Part shown: one piece after another, positions 15,142 through 22,784 of the stretch
Numbering within the stretch: position 1 is the stretch's first letter
Layout: every line of letters starts with the position of its first letter
Source: an uncultured Lachnospiraceae bacterium
Lineage (GTDB): Bacteria > Bacillota > Clostridia > Lachnospirales > Lachnospiraceae
DNA: 38,461 nucleotides
Direction: 5' to 3'
NCBI GenBank assembly: GCA_910589105.1
Contig: CAJUST010000023.1
Location: 1-38,461, forward strand
Notes under the pieces: generated by a model
What the model saw: only the letters and a program-made list of their open reading frames with translations
What the model was told of the DNA's origin: nothing
Database searches by the model: none
Translations under genes and position numbers: made by a program

Positions 15142-16420
15142 AAAACTCCATCTCCGCCTGACAATCCTTTTTACCGGAATGTCAGCGGCAATCCTTGTTA
15201 TAATGTCACTCAGTTATCTGTATATGTCTGAAAAAGATTTGAAAGACAATTATTTTCTGTCATTTCAATCTAAAATCAACGATTTTACGGCAACTTTGGA
15301 ACAACAAAATACTCTTAGCTGGGACTGGCTCAAAAAAACGGCTGCCAGACAAAATTTTACTCTAACTTTTTATGACAATGAAACGCCGCTTTCTTATAAC
15401 CAGCTTATGCTTTCTAAGACAGAGCTTGAATTGACGTCTGAAGTAATAGATTATGCAATGGAAGTCATTTTGCCTGAATTAGAAAATGGTTCTACCTATT
15501 CCGCCGCCCATAAGGAATTCTTCTGGGATTCTAAAGAAAATGGCCATTTTTACGCTTCTGTTTTAAAAATCCGAAAAAATGCGGGAACTTTAACAGGGAT
15601 TATTCTGCTATCTTTAGAATCTTATACAAATCAGATCACAAGACAGCGTATGCGCTTTCTATTATTAAATATTATAGGAATCGGCGTGCTGTTTTTTGTG
15701 TCTTATTTTTTTACGGGAAAGCTCCTTACGCCTGTTATTGAAGCGCGGCAAAAACAAAACGCTTTTATTGCAGCCGCTTCCCATGAGCTTCGCACGCCGA
15801 TTGCCGTTATCTGTTCTGCCGCTTCTGCCGCAAAAGCAGCAAACGGCCCAAAGCAGGAACGATTTTTCCACATAATCGAGAAAGAATCCCTAATGTTATC
15901 CACTTTAACCGACGATCTTTTGTTATTAAACCGGGCAGATTCCGGCAGGCTTATCCTAAATATAGAGTCCGTTGAGCTGGATACGCTGCTTTTAAACTGT
16001 TATGAATCTTTTGAACCGCTTGTCAGAGAACATAAACAAACGCTTCAGGTTTTATTGCCAAAAGGTACGATTCCCTGCTGCCGCTGTGACAAAGAACGGA
16101 TTTGTCAAGTTTTAAGCATTTTAATTTCAAATGCTGTCAGTTATGGAAAATCAGGCGGATATATTAAACTGGAATTATCTTATAGCCAGTCTGTATTCTG
16201 GATTACGGTTGAAGATAATGGCATTGGGATTGCGGACAAAGATAAACCTTATATTTTTGACCGTTTTTACCGTGTCGATGAGAGCCGCTCTGAAAAAGAG
16301 CATTTCGGGCTTGGGCTTTGCATTGCAAAAGAAATTATAGAAACGCATGGCGGTTCGATCAATCTTGCCGATAACCCTGAAGGCGGAACGAGATTCTTTC
16401 TTTTACTGAAAGCTGTTTGA
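15134..16420 (+). CDS. Membrane sensor histidine kinase
   Basis: A 428-residue protein; the ATG at 15134 lies inside the end of the regulator gene. Two membrane helices (about 8-30 and 178-203) enclose an extracellular sensor of about 145 residues without a recognised fold. HisKA box ASHELRTPIAV (His217). ATPase domain with SNAVSYGKSGG (N box), VEDNGIGIADKDK (G1), a FDRFYRVDES F box and FGLGLCIAKEII (G2). All catalytic elements are present. It pairs with the regulator at 14458. The signal is unknown. Confidence 0.92.
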   Translation: MYKKLHLRLTILFTGMSAAILVIMSLSYLYMSEKDLKDNYFLSFQSKINDFTATLEQQNTLSWDWLKKTAARQNFTLTFYDNETPLSYNQLMLSKTELELTSEVIDYAMEVILPELENGSTYSAAHKEFFWDSKENGHFYASVLKIRKNAGTLTGIILLSLESYTNQITRQRMRFLLLNIIGIGVLFFVSYFFTGKLLTPVIEARQKQNAFIAAASHELRTPIAVICSAASAAKAANGPKQERFFHIIEKESLMLSTLTDDLLLLNRADSGRLILNIESVELDTLLLNCYESFEPLVREHKQTLQVLLPKGTIPCCRCDKERICQVLSILISNAVSYGKSGGYIKLELSYSQSVFWITVEDNGIGIADKDKPYIFDRFYRVDESRSEKEHFGLGLCIAKEIIETHGGSINLADNPEGGTRFFLLLKAV

Positions 16421-16445
16421 ACCTTTCTTCATCTTATGCTATAAT
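16417..16445 (+). promoter_or_regulatory. Sigma-A promoter of the hemerythrin gene
   Basis: TTGAAC (16417-16422), 17-base spacer ending in TGC, TATAAT (16440-16445): a near-consensus promoter with extended -10. The -35 box overlaps the stop codon of the kinase gene. Start predicted near 16452. Confidence 0.75.
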
Positions 16446-16473
16446 ATCCCCATTATCCTACGGAGGTGACGAA

Positions 16474-17289
16474 ATGTATGAATTTACCGATGATTGCCGT
16501 ATTGGCATTCCACTTATTGATGAAGAACACGCCCATCTGTTTGAACTGATAAATAAAGCCCATGAAGCGGCTGATTCTGAAGATGCAGATTTACATCAAG
16601 TGGCAGAAACTCTTTTAGCTGACCTAAAAGATTATGCAAATACGCATTTTAAACATGAAGAAACATATATGCAGAAAATCCAAGATCCTGAACTTGCATC
16701 CCAAAAGCAGGAACACGCAGATTTTATTGCATATATGAATGCCACAAATCTCACGCGGCTGGATAATGTTACTATTATTCCGGCTTTTGAAAATCTTTTG
16801 AAATATCTCGCTAACTGGCTTTTCCGGCATATAATTGGAAGCGATACCTTAATTGGCCAATTTGAATCGCCTTTTGCATTTACGTCTAAATATAAGACGG
16901 GCATAGAAATGATTGACAATGAGCACAAAACATTATTTGAAATTATTCAGGATGCCAATGATGTGATCCACGCAGAGCTTTTACATGATAAATACGATGA
17001 GATTATGCGGATTTTAACAAAATTGCAGGATTATACGAAAGAACATTTCCATGATGAAGAAGTATATATGCAGGAAATCGGTTTTCCTGATTTTGATAAA
17101 CAGAAAAAAGCGCATACTGCTTTCATTGAGAAATTAGACGGGATTAACCTTGACGATTTAGATGAACGCCAGCAAGACTACTTAGAAGATTTGATTTCAT
17201 TTCTATTAAACTGGCTTTCTGTACATATTCTCCACATGGATAAAAAAATCGGAGAATATGCAGAGCAAAGGCGCGCAGACAAAAACTAA
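16474..17289 (+). CDS. Two-domain bacteriohemerythrin
   Basis: A 271-residue protein; the start is set at 16474 because CGGAGGTGACGAA precedes it. Two complete hemerythrin domains lie in tandem. Domain 1 (about 1-130): IDEEHAHLFELI, HFKHEETYM, QEHADFI, FRHIIGSDTLIG. Domain 2 (about 140-265): IDNEHKTLFEII, HFHDEEVYM, KKAHTAFI, VHILHMDKKIG. Each keeps the His, Glu and Asp ligands of a diiron site that binds oxygen. Bacteriohemerythrins are usually single-domain, so the duplication is unusual. In an anaerobe it probably captures or senses oxygen. It follows the two-component pair but is also transcribed from its own promoter. Confidence 0.92.
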   Translation: MYEFTDDCRIGIPLIDEEHAHLFELINKAHEAADSEDADLHQVAETLLADLKDYANTHFKHEETYMQKIQDPELASQKQEHADFIAYMNATNLTRLDNVTIIPAFENLLKYLANWLFRHIIGSDTLIGQFESPFAFTSKYKTGIEMIDNEHKTLFEIIQDANDVIHAELLHDKYDEIMRILTKLQDYTKEHFHDEEVYMQEIGFPDFDKQKKAHTAFIEKLDGINLDDLDERQQDYLEDLISFLLNWLSVHILHMDKKIGEYAEQRRADKN

Positions 17290-17295
17290 AAATAA

Positions 17296-17399
17296 GGCTG
17301 TTGCAAAATCCGCCGACATAACTACGTTCTGGATTAGGTCATTCTCAATAAAATGCCATATCCTGTATACAGCGGATTTTTGCGACAGCCCTTTTTTAT
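17296..17399. terminator. Long-stem bidirectional terminator between hemerythrin and galK
   Basis: The arms at 17296-17313 and 17372-17390 (GGCTGTTGCAAAATCCGC against its near complement) form an 18-bp stem with one bulge and a G-T pair. A T run follows on the plus side and TTATTTTTAG on the minus side. The 58-base interior is unusually long for a plain terminator, so a miniature inverted-repeat element that acts as terminator is possible. Confidence 0.6.
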
Positions 17400-17400
17400 A

Positions 17401-18645
17401 TTATTTTCCTAAGCTGACAGCCCCAGTCTGCCGGATTTGCATTGGATAGACATTGTCTTTTCCTACATAGGCAGAAATATAAGCGACATAATCGGCTGTT
17501 TTTTCTTTTGGGATCACTGCAAGGATAACGCCTGCAAAACCTCCCCCATGCACTCTGCAACAGCCATCGTTTATTCTTTTTATGTAAATTTCCGTTAAAG
17601 CAAGGGTAAGCGCAACTTTTTGATCTTTTTCATTTGATTTTGACATACAGTTTTGGAGCCATTTCCATGAAGAATTTCCAGATTCTTCTAAAAGTCTGAG
17701 CACCTTATTACTGTCTTGGCCTTTTAAGGCTTCTGCCGCTTCTTCTACCCTGCGGTTTTCTTCATAGAAGTGAAGCGCGCGCAAAATCCCACGGTCATTG
17801 TCTATTTTCTTTTCTATCTCCGGAAGTTTCTCCAAAAGCTTGTCCAAGGAACTTTCACAAAGCCGTTTTACGCCAAGCGCCCCTGCTACCTGAAACATTT
17901 CAGATGGCACCGCTGAATACTCCTCGCTTAAATCTCCATGCCCTTTTCCTGTATTGACGATTACCATATCATAGCCTAAGCGGTCAAAGGAGGCTTCGAT
18001 CTTTTCACATTTGATGTCATTGGAAAAATCTAATAAAATAGCCCCGCCTGCTGCGCATGCCATCTGATCCATTAAACCGGAAGATTTCATCCAGAACTGA
18101 TTTTCTGCATACTGGCCAATTTTCGCGCAGTCGGATAGCTGCATTTTATTCTCGTTAAATAAAGAATTGACAATCGCGCAAAATAGCATTTCAAACGACG
18201 CCGATGAACTGACTCCTGCTGCCGCTATGACTTCCGTCGTCATATAAGCATCAAATCCGCCTACAGTAAAGCCGGATTTGACTATCGCTTCAATCATGCC
18301 TGCAATTAACGCTTTCGTTCCTGATTTCTTTTCTACAAATGAGGCTCCGGCAATTTCCACTTCAATTAAATCGTAACCTTCACTTAAAATACGGATTGTC
18401 CCCATTCCATTTGGCGCAGCCGCTCCAATGGTGTCAAGGCTGATACTTGCCGCAACAATCTTCCCTCCATTATGATCTGTATGGTTCCCAATCATCTCTG
18501 TCCTGCCCGGCGATGTGAAAAATTCCACTTCAGCATCTCCAAACTGTTTTGCAAAACATTTGGAAAGATGCGTAAACCTTTCCCCACTCTTTTCGCTCTC
18601 CCCGTACACACGTTCTAACACTTCTTTTGACGGCATAGTTGACAT
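17401..18645 (-). CDS. galK: Galactokinase-family GHMP kinase
   Basis: A 414-residue protein, the usual size of galactokinase; ATG at 18645 behind AAAGGAGAACAGGT. Motif 1 at residues 47-61 reads GRTEMIGNHTDHNGG, in place of the common GRVNLIGEHTDYNGG. Motif 2 is GVSSSAS (144-150), the ATP loop. Motif 3 is HGGGFAGVI near the C-terminus. The Glu to Asn and Tyr to His changes in the sugar-binding signature make this a divergent member, so the true sugar may differ from galactose. There are no Leloir genes (galT, galE) beside it and it appears to be transcribed alone. Confidence 0.8.
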   Translation of the reverse strand: MSTMPSKEVLERVYGESEKSGERFTHLSKCFAKQFGDAEVEFFTSPGRTEMIGNHTDHNGGKIVAASISLDTIGAAAPNGMGTIRILSEGYDLIEVEIAGASFVEKKSGTKALIAGMIEAIVKSGFTVGGFDAYMTTEVIAAAGVSSSASFEMLFCAIVNSLFNENKMQLSDCAKIGQYAENQFWMKSSGLMDQMACAAGGAILLDFSNDIKCEKIEASFDRLGYDMVIVNTGKGHGDLSEEYSAVPSEMFQVAGALGVKRLCESSLDKLLEKLPEIEKKIDNDRGILRALHFYEENRRVEEAAEALKGQDSNKVLRLLEESGNSSWKWLQNCMSKSNEKDQKVALTLALTEIYIKRINDGCCRVHGGGFAGVILAVIPKEKTADYVAYISAYVGKDNVYPMQIRQTGAVSLGK

Positions 18646-18685
18646 ACCTGTTCTCCTTTCGTTTTTTGTAAAACCCTATGCAACT

Positions 18686-18714
18686 ATTATAAAAAAATAA
18701 TTAATCTTCGTCAA
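18686..18714 (-). promoter_or_regulatory. Sigma-A promoter of galK
   Basis: TTGACG (18714-18709), 17-base spacer, TATAAT (18691-18686). The -35 box lies inside the last codons of the upstream gene at 18701-18934. Confidence 0.75.
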
Positions 18715-18934
18715 TGCCGCTCTCATTCTTTTCTTTTCGAAATGAGCGTACAAAAACATATCCGCCATATAGCATAATTCCAATCGACAGCCCACCCATT
18801 AATCCGGATAGGAAATCCGATGTTTCTGTCCCGCCTAACAATGTAGAAAAATTATTCACCATAAACCCGAATAATACGATGACAATGCCTGTCATCAACG
18901 GATTTTCTTTGTTCTTTTTCTTATTCTGCTTCAC
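18701..18934 (-). CDS. Small two-helix membrane protein
   Basis: A 77-residue protein with a GTG start at 18934, supported by GGAGG seven bases upstream. A basic N-terminus (MKQNKKKNKEN) is followed by helices at about 14-33 (TGIVIVLFGFMVNNFSTLL) and 43-63 (LMGGLSIGIMLYGGYVFV), then a charged tail ending GIDED. No family recognised. It lies after the terminator of the wall-hydrolase gene and carries the galK -35 box in its end. Confidence 0.65.
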   Translation of the reverse strand: MKQNKKKNKENPLMTGIVIVLFGFMVNNFSTLLGGTETSDFLSGLMGGLSIGIMLYGGYVFVRSFRKEKNESGIDED

Positions 18935-18950
18935 AAAATTACCTCCTTTT

Positions 18951-18985
18951 GAAAAAAGCCTTATAAACCTTTTCTGGTTTATAAG
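18951..18985 (-). terminator. Terminator of the wall-hydrolase gene
   Basis: CTTATAAACC and GGTTTATAAG form a 10-bp stem with a 6-base loop; on the minus strand GCTTTTTTC follows. Confidence 0.8.
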
Positions 18986-19016
18986 ACTTTTCTATTTTAA
19001 CATACTCTATTCAATT

Positions 19017-20480
19017 TTAAAAGAACACATTTGCGCCGATAATCGTGCCGGAATGTCCGGATGCCGCGCTGCGGAATGATAATGCGCCATTTGTGTTATC
19101 TGTTCCATTAATGGCTTCACGCGCTGCCTGTAAACATGCGCTCCGAACGCCGCTTGCCGCAACATTTGCCACTGCGCCGCTTAAAGCCGGCGTAAACTGG
19201 CCGCTCTGGTAAATCACGCCAGAAATGCTTGACGGATAACCGCCGCTTCTCACACGGTTCATTACAACTGCGCCTACAGCAACCATTCCTTCATAAGAAC
19301 CGCTTCCGGCCTCACACTGAATCAATGCGCCAAGGAGCGTCACTTCATCTGAATTTGCGTTAGCCGCTGGCTTTTTCCCAGCTTCTTTCTCTTTTGCTTT
19401 CGCTTCTTCCGCTTCTTTTGCAGCGACTTCTTCGCTGGTTAATGCAGAACCAAGATTTAATGCCACTTCTACATAATCCGCGCTGACATAGGCTGTGGAA
19501 TCTGTTGTATGCACCGGAACCCAGCCGTCTGCCGCTACTGCTTCTTTATTTACTTTTAATTTATCGCCATTGCCCGCCGTCGTAACAATTCCAGCTTCTT
19601 CGCTTGGCTCACTCCGCAATCTCAGCCCGTCTGTATTTACCGTCGCATACAGGCTGCATACTTCGTTCGCAAGCGCATTGGCGTCATTTCCATATACTAA
19701 GTATTCATTTTTCACATATCCTGTGGCGTTTCCAGAAGTAATTTGTGTCCAATCCCCTTCGACAGATATAATTTCCGCTACATCTCCACGGTAAAATTTC
19801 CCTGCCAGTTCGGAATTTTCGTCCGGAGCTGTACGGATATTCATGTCTTCTTCGACATTCGCCATTACGCGGTTCGTCCATTCCGATTCTTCCTGAGGCT
19901 GTTCTTCCGGGACTTTGACGTCTTTGGCGGGCGTTTCATCTGCAATTTCTTCCGCAGGCGCTTCGCCTAATGTCTGCCCTTCCATAGTTTCCGCAACAGG
20001 GTTTTCTTCGGTATCGGTTTTCCTTACTTCTTCTGCCGAATTTTCTCCATCTAGTTCTCCTAATGCCACTTCAATGCTCTGTGTAACAGTTTCTGCCGCA
20101 AATTCCTTTAATTCTGCTGCTCCGCCAACTGAAACCGCCGGCTCTTTCGTCTCTGGCTCTTGTGGCCGTCCAGCAATCAGCGTATTCTCACTATCTTTCG
20201 TATCCGCTGTATCCACAGACGCCTCTGTCTGTTTCGCAACAATATCTCTCTGCGGCCGTTCAATGCTTGCGGCAAAATTAGTATTACTTCTAAGAATATT
20301 CAAATTCTTTTCGCTCAAATCAAATACTATTCCTGCTGTCCCATATTTCCCTATCGCAACAGGCGCTGCCGCTTTTCCTATGGTGTCTTCCGTGGAACCT
20401 CCCAATACAGTGACCGTCGTAATGGCAAGCAAAGTAGATGCAACTGTCATACTCTGAACCACTTTTTTGTTTAGATTCAT
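19017..20480 (-). CDS. Secreted wall hydrolase with two SH3 domains and a SleB-like domain
   Basis: A 487-residue protein starting at the ATG at 20480 (GGAGGTTGAAA upstream). A signal peptide covers about residues 1-30. Residues 60-205 are a long acidic Ala/Glu/Thr linker. Two bacterial SH3 modules follow: about 205-262 (MNIRTAPDENSELAG, GYVKNEYL) and 276-338 (LRLRSEPSEEAGIV, AYVSADYVEV). A Lys/Ala/Glu linker leads to a SleB/CwlJ-type hydrolase domain from about 375 to the end (GALIQCEAGSGSYEGM with the likely catalytic Glu390, AVVMNRVRSGGYP, QFTPALSG). It probably cleaves peptidoglycan in the wall or spore cortex. Its promoter carries a WalR-type box, in line with wall control. Confidence 0.88.
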   Translation of the reverse strand: MNLNKKVVQSMTVASTLLAITTVTVLGGSTEDTIGKAAAPVAIGKYGTAGIVFDLSEKNLNILRSNTNFAASIERPQRDIVAKQTEASVDTADTKDSENTLIAGRPQEPETKEPAVSVGGAAELKEFAAETVTQSIEVALGELDGENSAEEVRKTDTEENPVAETMEGQTLGEAPAEEIADETPAKDVKVPEEQPQEESEWTNRVMANVEEDMNIRTAPDENSELAGKFYRGDVAEIISVEGDWTQITSGNATGYVKNEYLVYGNDANALANEVCSLYATVNTDGLRLRSEPSEEAGIVTTAGNGDKLKVNKEAVAADGWVPVHTTDSTAYVSADYVEVALNLGSALTSEEVAAKEAEEAKAKEKEAGKKPAANANSDEVTLLGALIQCEAGSGSYEGMVAVGAVVMNRVRSGGYPSSISGVIYQSGQFTPALSGAVANVAASGVRSACLQAAREAINGTDNTNGALSFRSAASGHSGTIIGANVFF

Positions 20481-20537
20481 TTTCAACCTCCAAATTGCGT
20501 AATTTTTTCCAAATTATTCTTTTTTTAATTCAGAAAT

Positions 20538-20563
20538 ATTACAATTATTACAAATTTGTTACA
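20538..20563 (-). promoter_or_regulatory. WalR-type operator at the transcription start
   Basis: On the minus strand TGTAAC (20563-20558), five bases, TGTAAT (20552-20547), which fits the WalR (YycF) consensus TGTWAH-N5-TGTWAH. A third TGTAAT follows at 20543-20538. The site sits at about +1 of the promoter at 20597-20569, a position where binding would be expected to repress. Confidence 0.6.
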
Positions 20564-20568
20564 GGCAG

Positions 20569-20597
20569 ATAGTAGCATATTCTTTTCACCTTGTCAA
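20569..20597 (-). promoter_or_regulatory. Sigma-A promoter of the wall-hydrolase gene
   Basis: TTGACA (20597-20592), 17-base spacer ending TGC, TACTAT (20574-20569) on the minus strand. The leader to the ATG is about 80 bases. Confidence 0.8.
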
Positions 20598-20759
20598 GCT
20601 TTATTTTTGGAGAGGAGCGGATTTTTATCCTTGTCCGTCTGATAACCAGCAAAAAGAATTTGCAAGATAAATAAGAATATGGAAGTTGTAATCTCTTTTT
20701 TGTTACTGTCGTGGGCGGTATGGTTTTCATCAATCAGTTCTTAAATTTATATGTGATTT

Positions 20760-21104
20760 TTATGTAGATTTCTTTTTTCTCCCAAAATTTGAAAACGTCC
20801 TGCCTGTTTCCAAATATAGAGAACGTTTGTCTTCCGGCATTCCCCGAAATATGTTTACAAGATGCCGTTCCTCAGCAGTAAAAGGGGAAGAAACAATTTC
20901 CCTTAAAGTCGATATGCCATAAATATAATCAGTAGTTGTACTGAAATAAGAAGCCAGACGTATTACAGTTTTCGCATCTGGCTGTCTTCTATTTTTAATA
21001 TAGCCATTTAAAGTTGTGGTAGAAATATTCAAATCCTCGGCTAACTGTTTTTGTGTAATTCCATCTTGTTCCAATAAACTTAATAATTGAGAACCAATAT
21101 CCAA
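20760..21104 (-). CDS. XRE-family helix-turn-helix regulator
   Basis: A 114-residue protein with a TTG start at 21104; GGGAGGG lies nine bases upstream. Residues 5-62 are a Cro/C1-type helix-turn-helix: LLEQDGITQKQLAEDLNIST (helices 1-2), TTLNGYIKNRRQP (recognition helix), VIRLASYFSTTTDYIYG. The C-terminal 50 residues are charged and end GRKKKST; they have no known effector fold. A 19-bp perfect palindrome at 21260-21278 could be its operator. There is no adjacent partner gene, so it may control distant genes or itself. Confidence 0.85.
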   Translation of the reverse strand: MDIGSQLLSLLEQDGITQKQLAEDLNISTTTLNGYIKNRRQPDAKTVIRLASYFSTTTDYIYGISTLREIVSSPFTAEERHLVNIFRGMPEDKRSLYLETGRTFSNFGRKKKST

Positions 21105-21218
21105 ATCATATCCCTCCCTTAGAACTTACAGGCAAATTTTGGCAATCGTTTTCTTCATTAATTTTGATGATTTTGTCCACATTATATTTTAAATAAAAAA
21201 TTGTAGAAAAGGACAAAA

Positions 21219-21278
21219 AATATTCAAATTGCTAATTTTATTGAAATAATTGCAGATTTAATATTCAATTTGAATATT
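21219..21278. promoter_or_regulatory. Palindromic operator candidate upstream of the XRE gene
   Basis: AATATTCAATTTGAATATT at 21260-21278 is a perfect 19-bp palindrome with one central base. A further half-site AATATTCAA lies at 21219-21227, 41 bases away. The region is very AT-rich, which lowers confidence. Confidence 0.45.
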
Positions 21279-21339
21279 ATTTGCACAATATAATCTGTAA
21301 TTTTTTCAAATTATCAAAATTTGTAAACTGCCATTCCTT

Positions 21340-21515
21340 TAGACAAGGTTAAATTTTTTCCCTATAAACTATACATATTTAATTCACCCCCTTTTAATCT
21401 GCTTTACTATAAGAATATGGTTTGTGTAAAAGATAATTTATTTAAAAAAACGGTTTTTCAACTATTACATATTACGCAAAAAGGAAAGCGTTTCCCTTTT
21501 TATGGAAATGCTTCC
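21340..21515 (+). ncRNA. Candidate short transcript with promoter and terminal hairpin
   Basis: TAGACA (21340-21345), 17-base spacer, TATAAA (21363-21368) predicts a start near 21375. A hairpin at 21483-21515 (GGAAAGCGTTTCC against GGAAATGCTTCC) followed by CTTTT could end it, giving about 140 bases. The short reading frames inside have no ribosome site or family likeness. This is a prediction from boxes and a hairpin only. Confidence 0.3.
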
Positions 21516-21563
21516 CTTTTACAGTATGCTTATAAATCATTAATTTCTCTCTATATATGCTCT

Positions 21564-21799
21564 CATTTATATGATTTTATCAATATAAATTCAGCGATAT
21601 ACGTTCAGCTACATGATTTCAACTATATAAGTTCATTTCTATAAGTTCTTATATAAGTTTATTTTTATAAGTCCAGCGATAAAATTGCATCTATATAAGT
21701 TGAGCTATATAAGTTCATTTATATGAGTTCGTCTTTACAATTTCATCTACATGAGTTCTTCTATATAAGTTCGTTTATATGAGTTCATCGATGCCAGAT
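21564..21799. repeat. Degenerate 14-bp tandem repeat, about 17 units
   Basis: Units follow one another without spacers: CATTTATATGATTT, CAGCTACATGATTT, CAACTATATAAGTT, CATTTCTATAAGTT, CATCTATATAAGTT, GAGCTATATAAGTT, CATTTATATGAGTT, CATCTACATGAGTT and others; two units (21648-21673) are 13 bases. Consensus CATCTATATAAGTT. A 14-base period does not keep a reading frame, so it is not a coding repeat. It fills the gap between the XRE gene and the membrane protein gene ending at 21881. Confidence 0.9.
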
Positions 21800-21880
21800 G
21801 GAACTATTTTTAGAAAAACAAAAATAAATTAAATCATCTAGATTAAGACATGTAAATCAGGCTTTCATTTGCCTCTGCTC

Positions 21881-22624
21881 TTATTTAGATGCCCGATCTG
21901 TCCGAAACACCTTATTGCCTATTATGATTAAAACAACCGCCACAGCAAATAATACAACAATGGCCGCCCCTACACGCATTAGAAATAGGATAAAATGATG
22001 TTTTTCATACCATTCATCTTCAAACGCATAATAAATGTCTGTAGATGCATCGTATTCTTCACATAAAGATTTTAACGTTTTTGGAATGCCTTTTATTATT
22101 TTCTTTCCTATTGGCAAAACAACGTCTTTCCCTTTTTCAATCGCCCTTGCATCACGATCGGGAATCTGGGCTAAAATATAAGTGTGATCCGAAAGTTCCA
22201 ATAGATAAAACGGAAGATAATCTGCGCGGTTTTGAAACCACCCATCAGGGTTTTTATACTGTAGAAACTGTTCTTTTCTCTTTGGCGCGCCATAAACCCG
22301 TCCTTTTCTTGTCCTGCGCCTGATATAAGGGTCAACCCACGATTTTAGTTCATAAGCCCCTGTTTTCACAATGCCAATCGGCTCTGCCGTTACTGCCTGA
22401 TAATAATTATTTTCAAAATCCTCTTTTCCGGTAAGCCTTTTAATATCCTCTCCCGCCTTTGATCCGGCAAAATCCGTTCCTAAATTTTTTTCCACGTCTT
22501 CCAAAGTGACTGGCGGCTCTTTGCCTTTTAAAAGATTTTCTGGATTCCAATTTAGAAAAACCAATGCTGCAGCCAGTAAGCCTATGACAGTACCAATGAA
22601 GTTTACTATTTTTTCTTTGTTCAT
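21881..22624 (-). CDS. Membrane protein with a soluble domain between two helices
   Basis: A 247-residue protein; ATG at 22624, with GGGGGA 13 bases upstream. A membrane helix near the N-terminus (residues 7-25, FIGTVIGLLAAALVFLNW) and one near the C-terminus (about 216-238, RVGAAIVVLFAVAVVLIII) enclose about 185 residues with a basic patch (YIRRRTRKGR) and a YLLELSDHTYILAQIP strand pair. No family recognised. It has its own promoter and is divergent from the gene at 22785. Confidence 0.75.
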   Translation of the reverse strand: MNKEKIVNFIGTVIGLLAAALVFLNWNPENLLKGKEPPVTLEDVEKNLGTDFAGSKAGEDIKRLTGKEDFENNYYQAVTAEPIGIVKTGAYELKSWVDPYIRRRTRKGRVYGAPKRKEQFLQYKNPDGWFQNRADYLPFYLLELSDHTYILAQIPDRDARAIEKGKDVVLPIGKKIIKGIPKTLKSLCEEYDASTDIYYAFEDEWYEKHHFILFLMRVGAAIVVLFAVAVVLIIIGNKVFRTDRASK

Positions 22625-22650
22625 ATTTGCATAAATCCCCCTTTTACTTT

Positions 22651-22679
22651 ATTATACCGCAGAACTGCGAATGCGTAAA
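22651..22679 (-). promoter_or_regulatory. Promoter of the 21881-22624 gene
   Basis: TTTACG (22679-22674), 17-base spacer, TATAAT (22656-22651) on the minus strand. Confidence 0.55.
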
Positions 22680-22705
22680 TCTATTTGCCATTTCGCCTGC
22701 AATTC

Positions 22706-22734
22706 TTGACTTTTACATATATGAGTATTATAAT
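22706..22734 (+). promoter_or_regulatory. Sigma-A promoter of the 22785 gene
   Basis: TTGACT (22706-22711), 17-base spacer, TATAAT (22729-22734), about 40 bases before the ribosome site. Confidence 0.75.
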
Positions 22735-22784
22735 TCACATATTCTTAACGACAATCAGATGGAACAAACAATGGAGGATTGCCC

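Noticed and set aside
21417..21644. Small protein gene between the XRE gene and the membrane protein
   Set aside because: The frame runs through the hairpin and into the 14-bp repeats, without a ribosome site.
21564..21799. CRISPR array
   Set aside because: The 14-bp units abut without unique spacers and are too short and variable; no cas gene is present.
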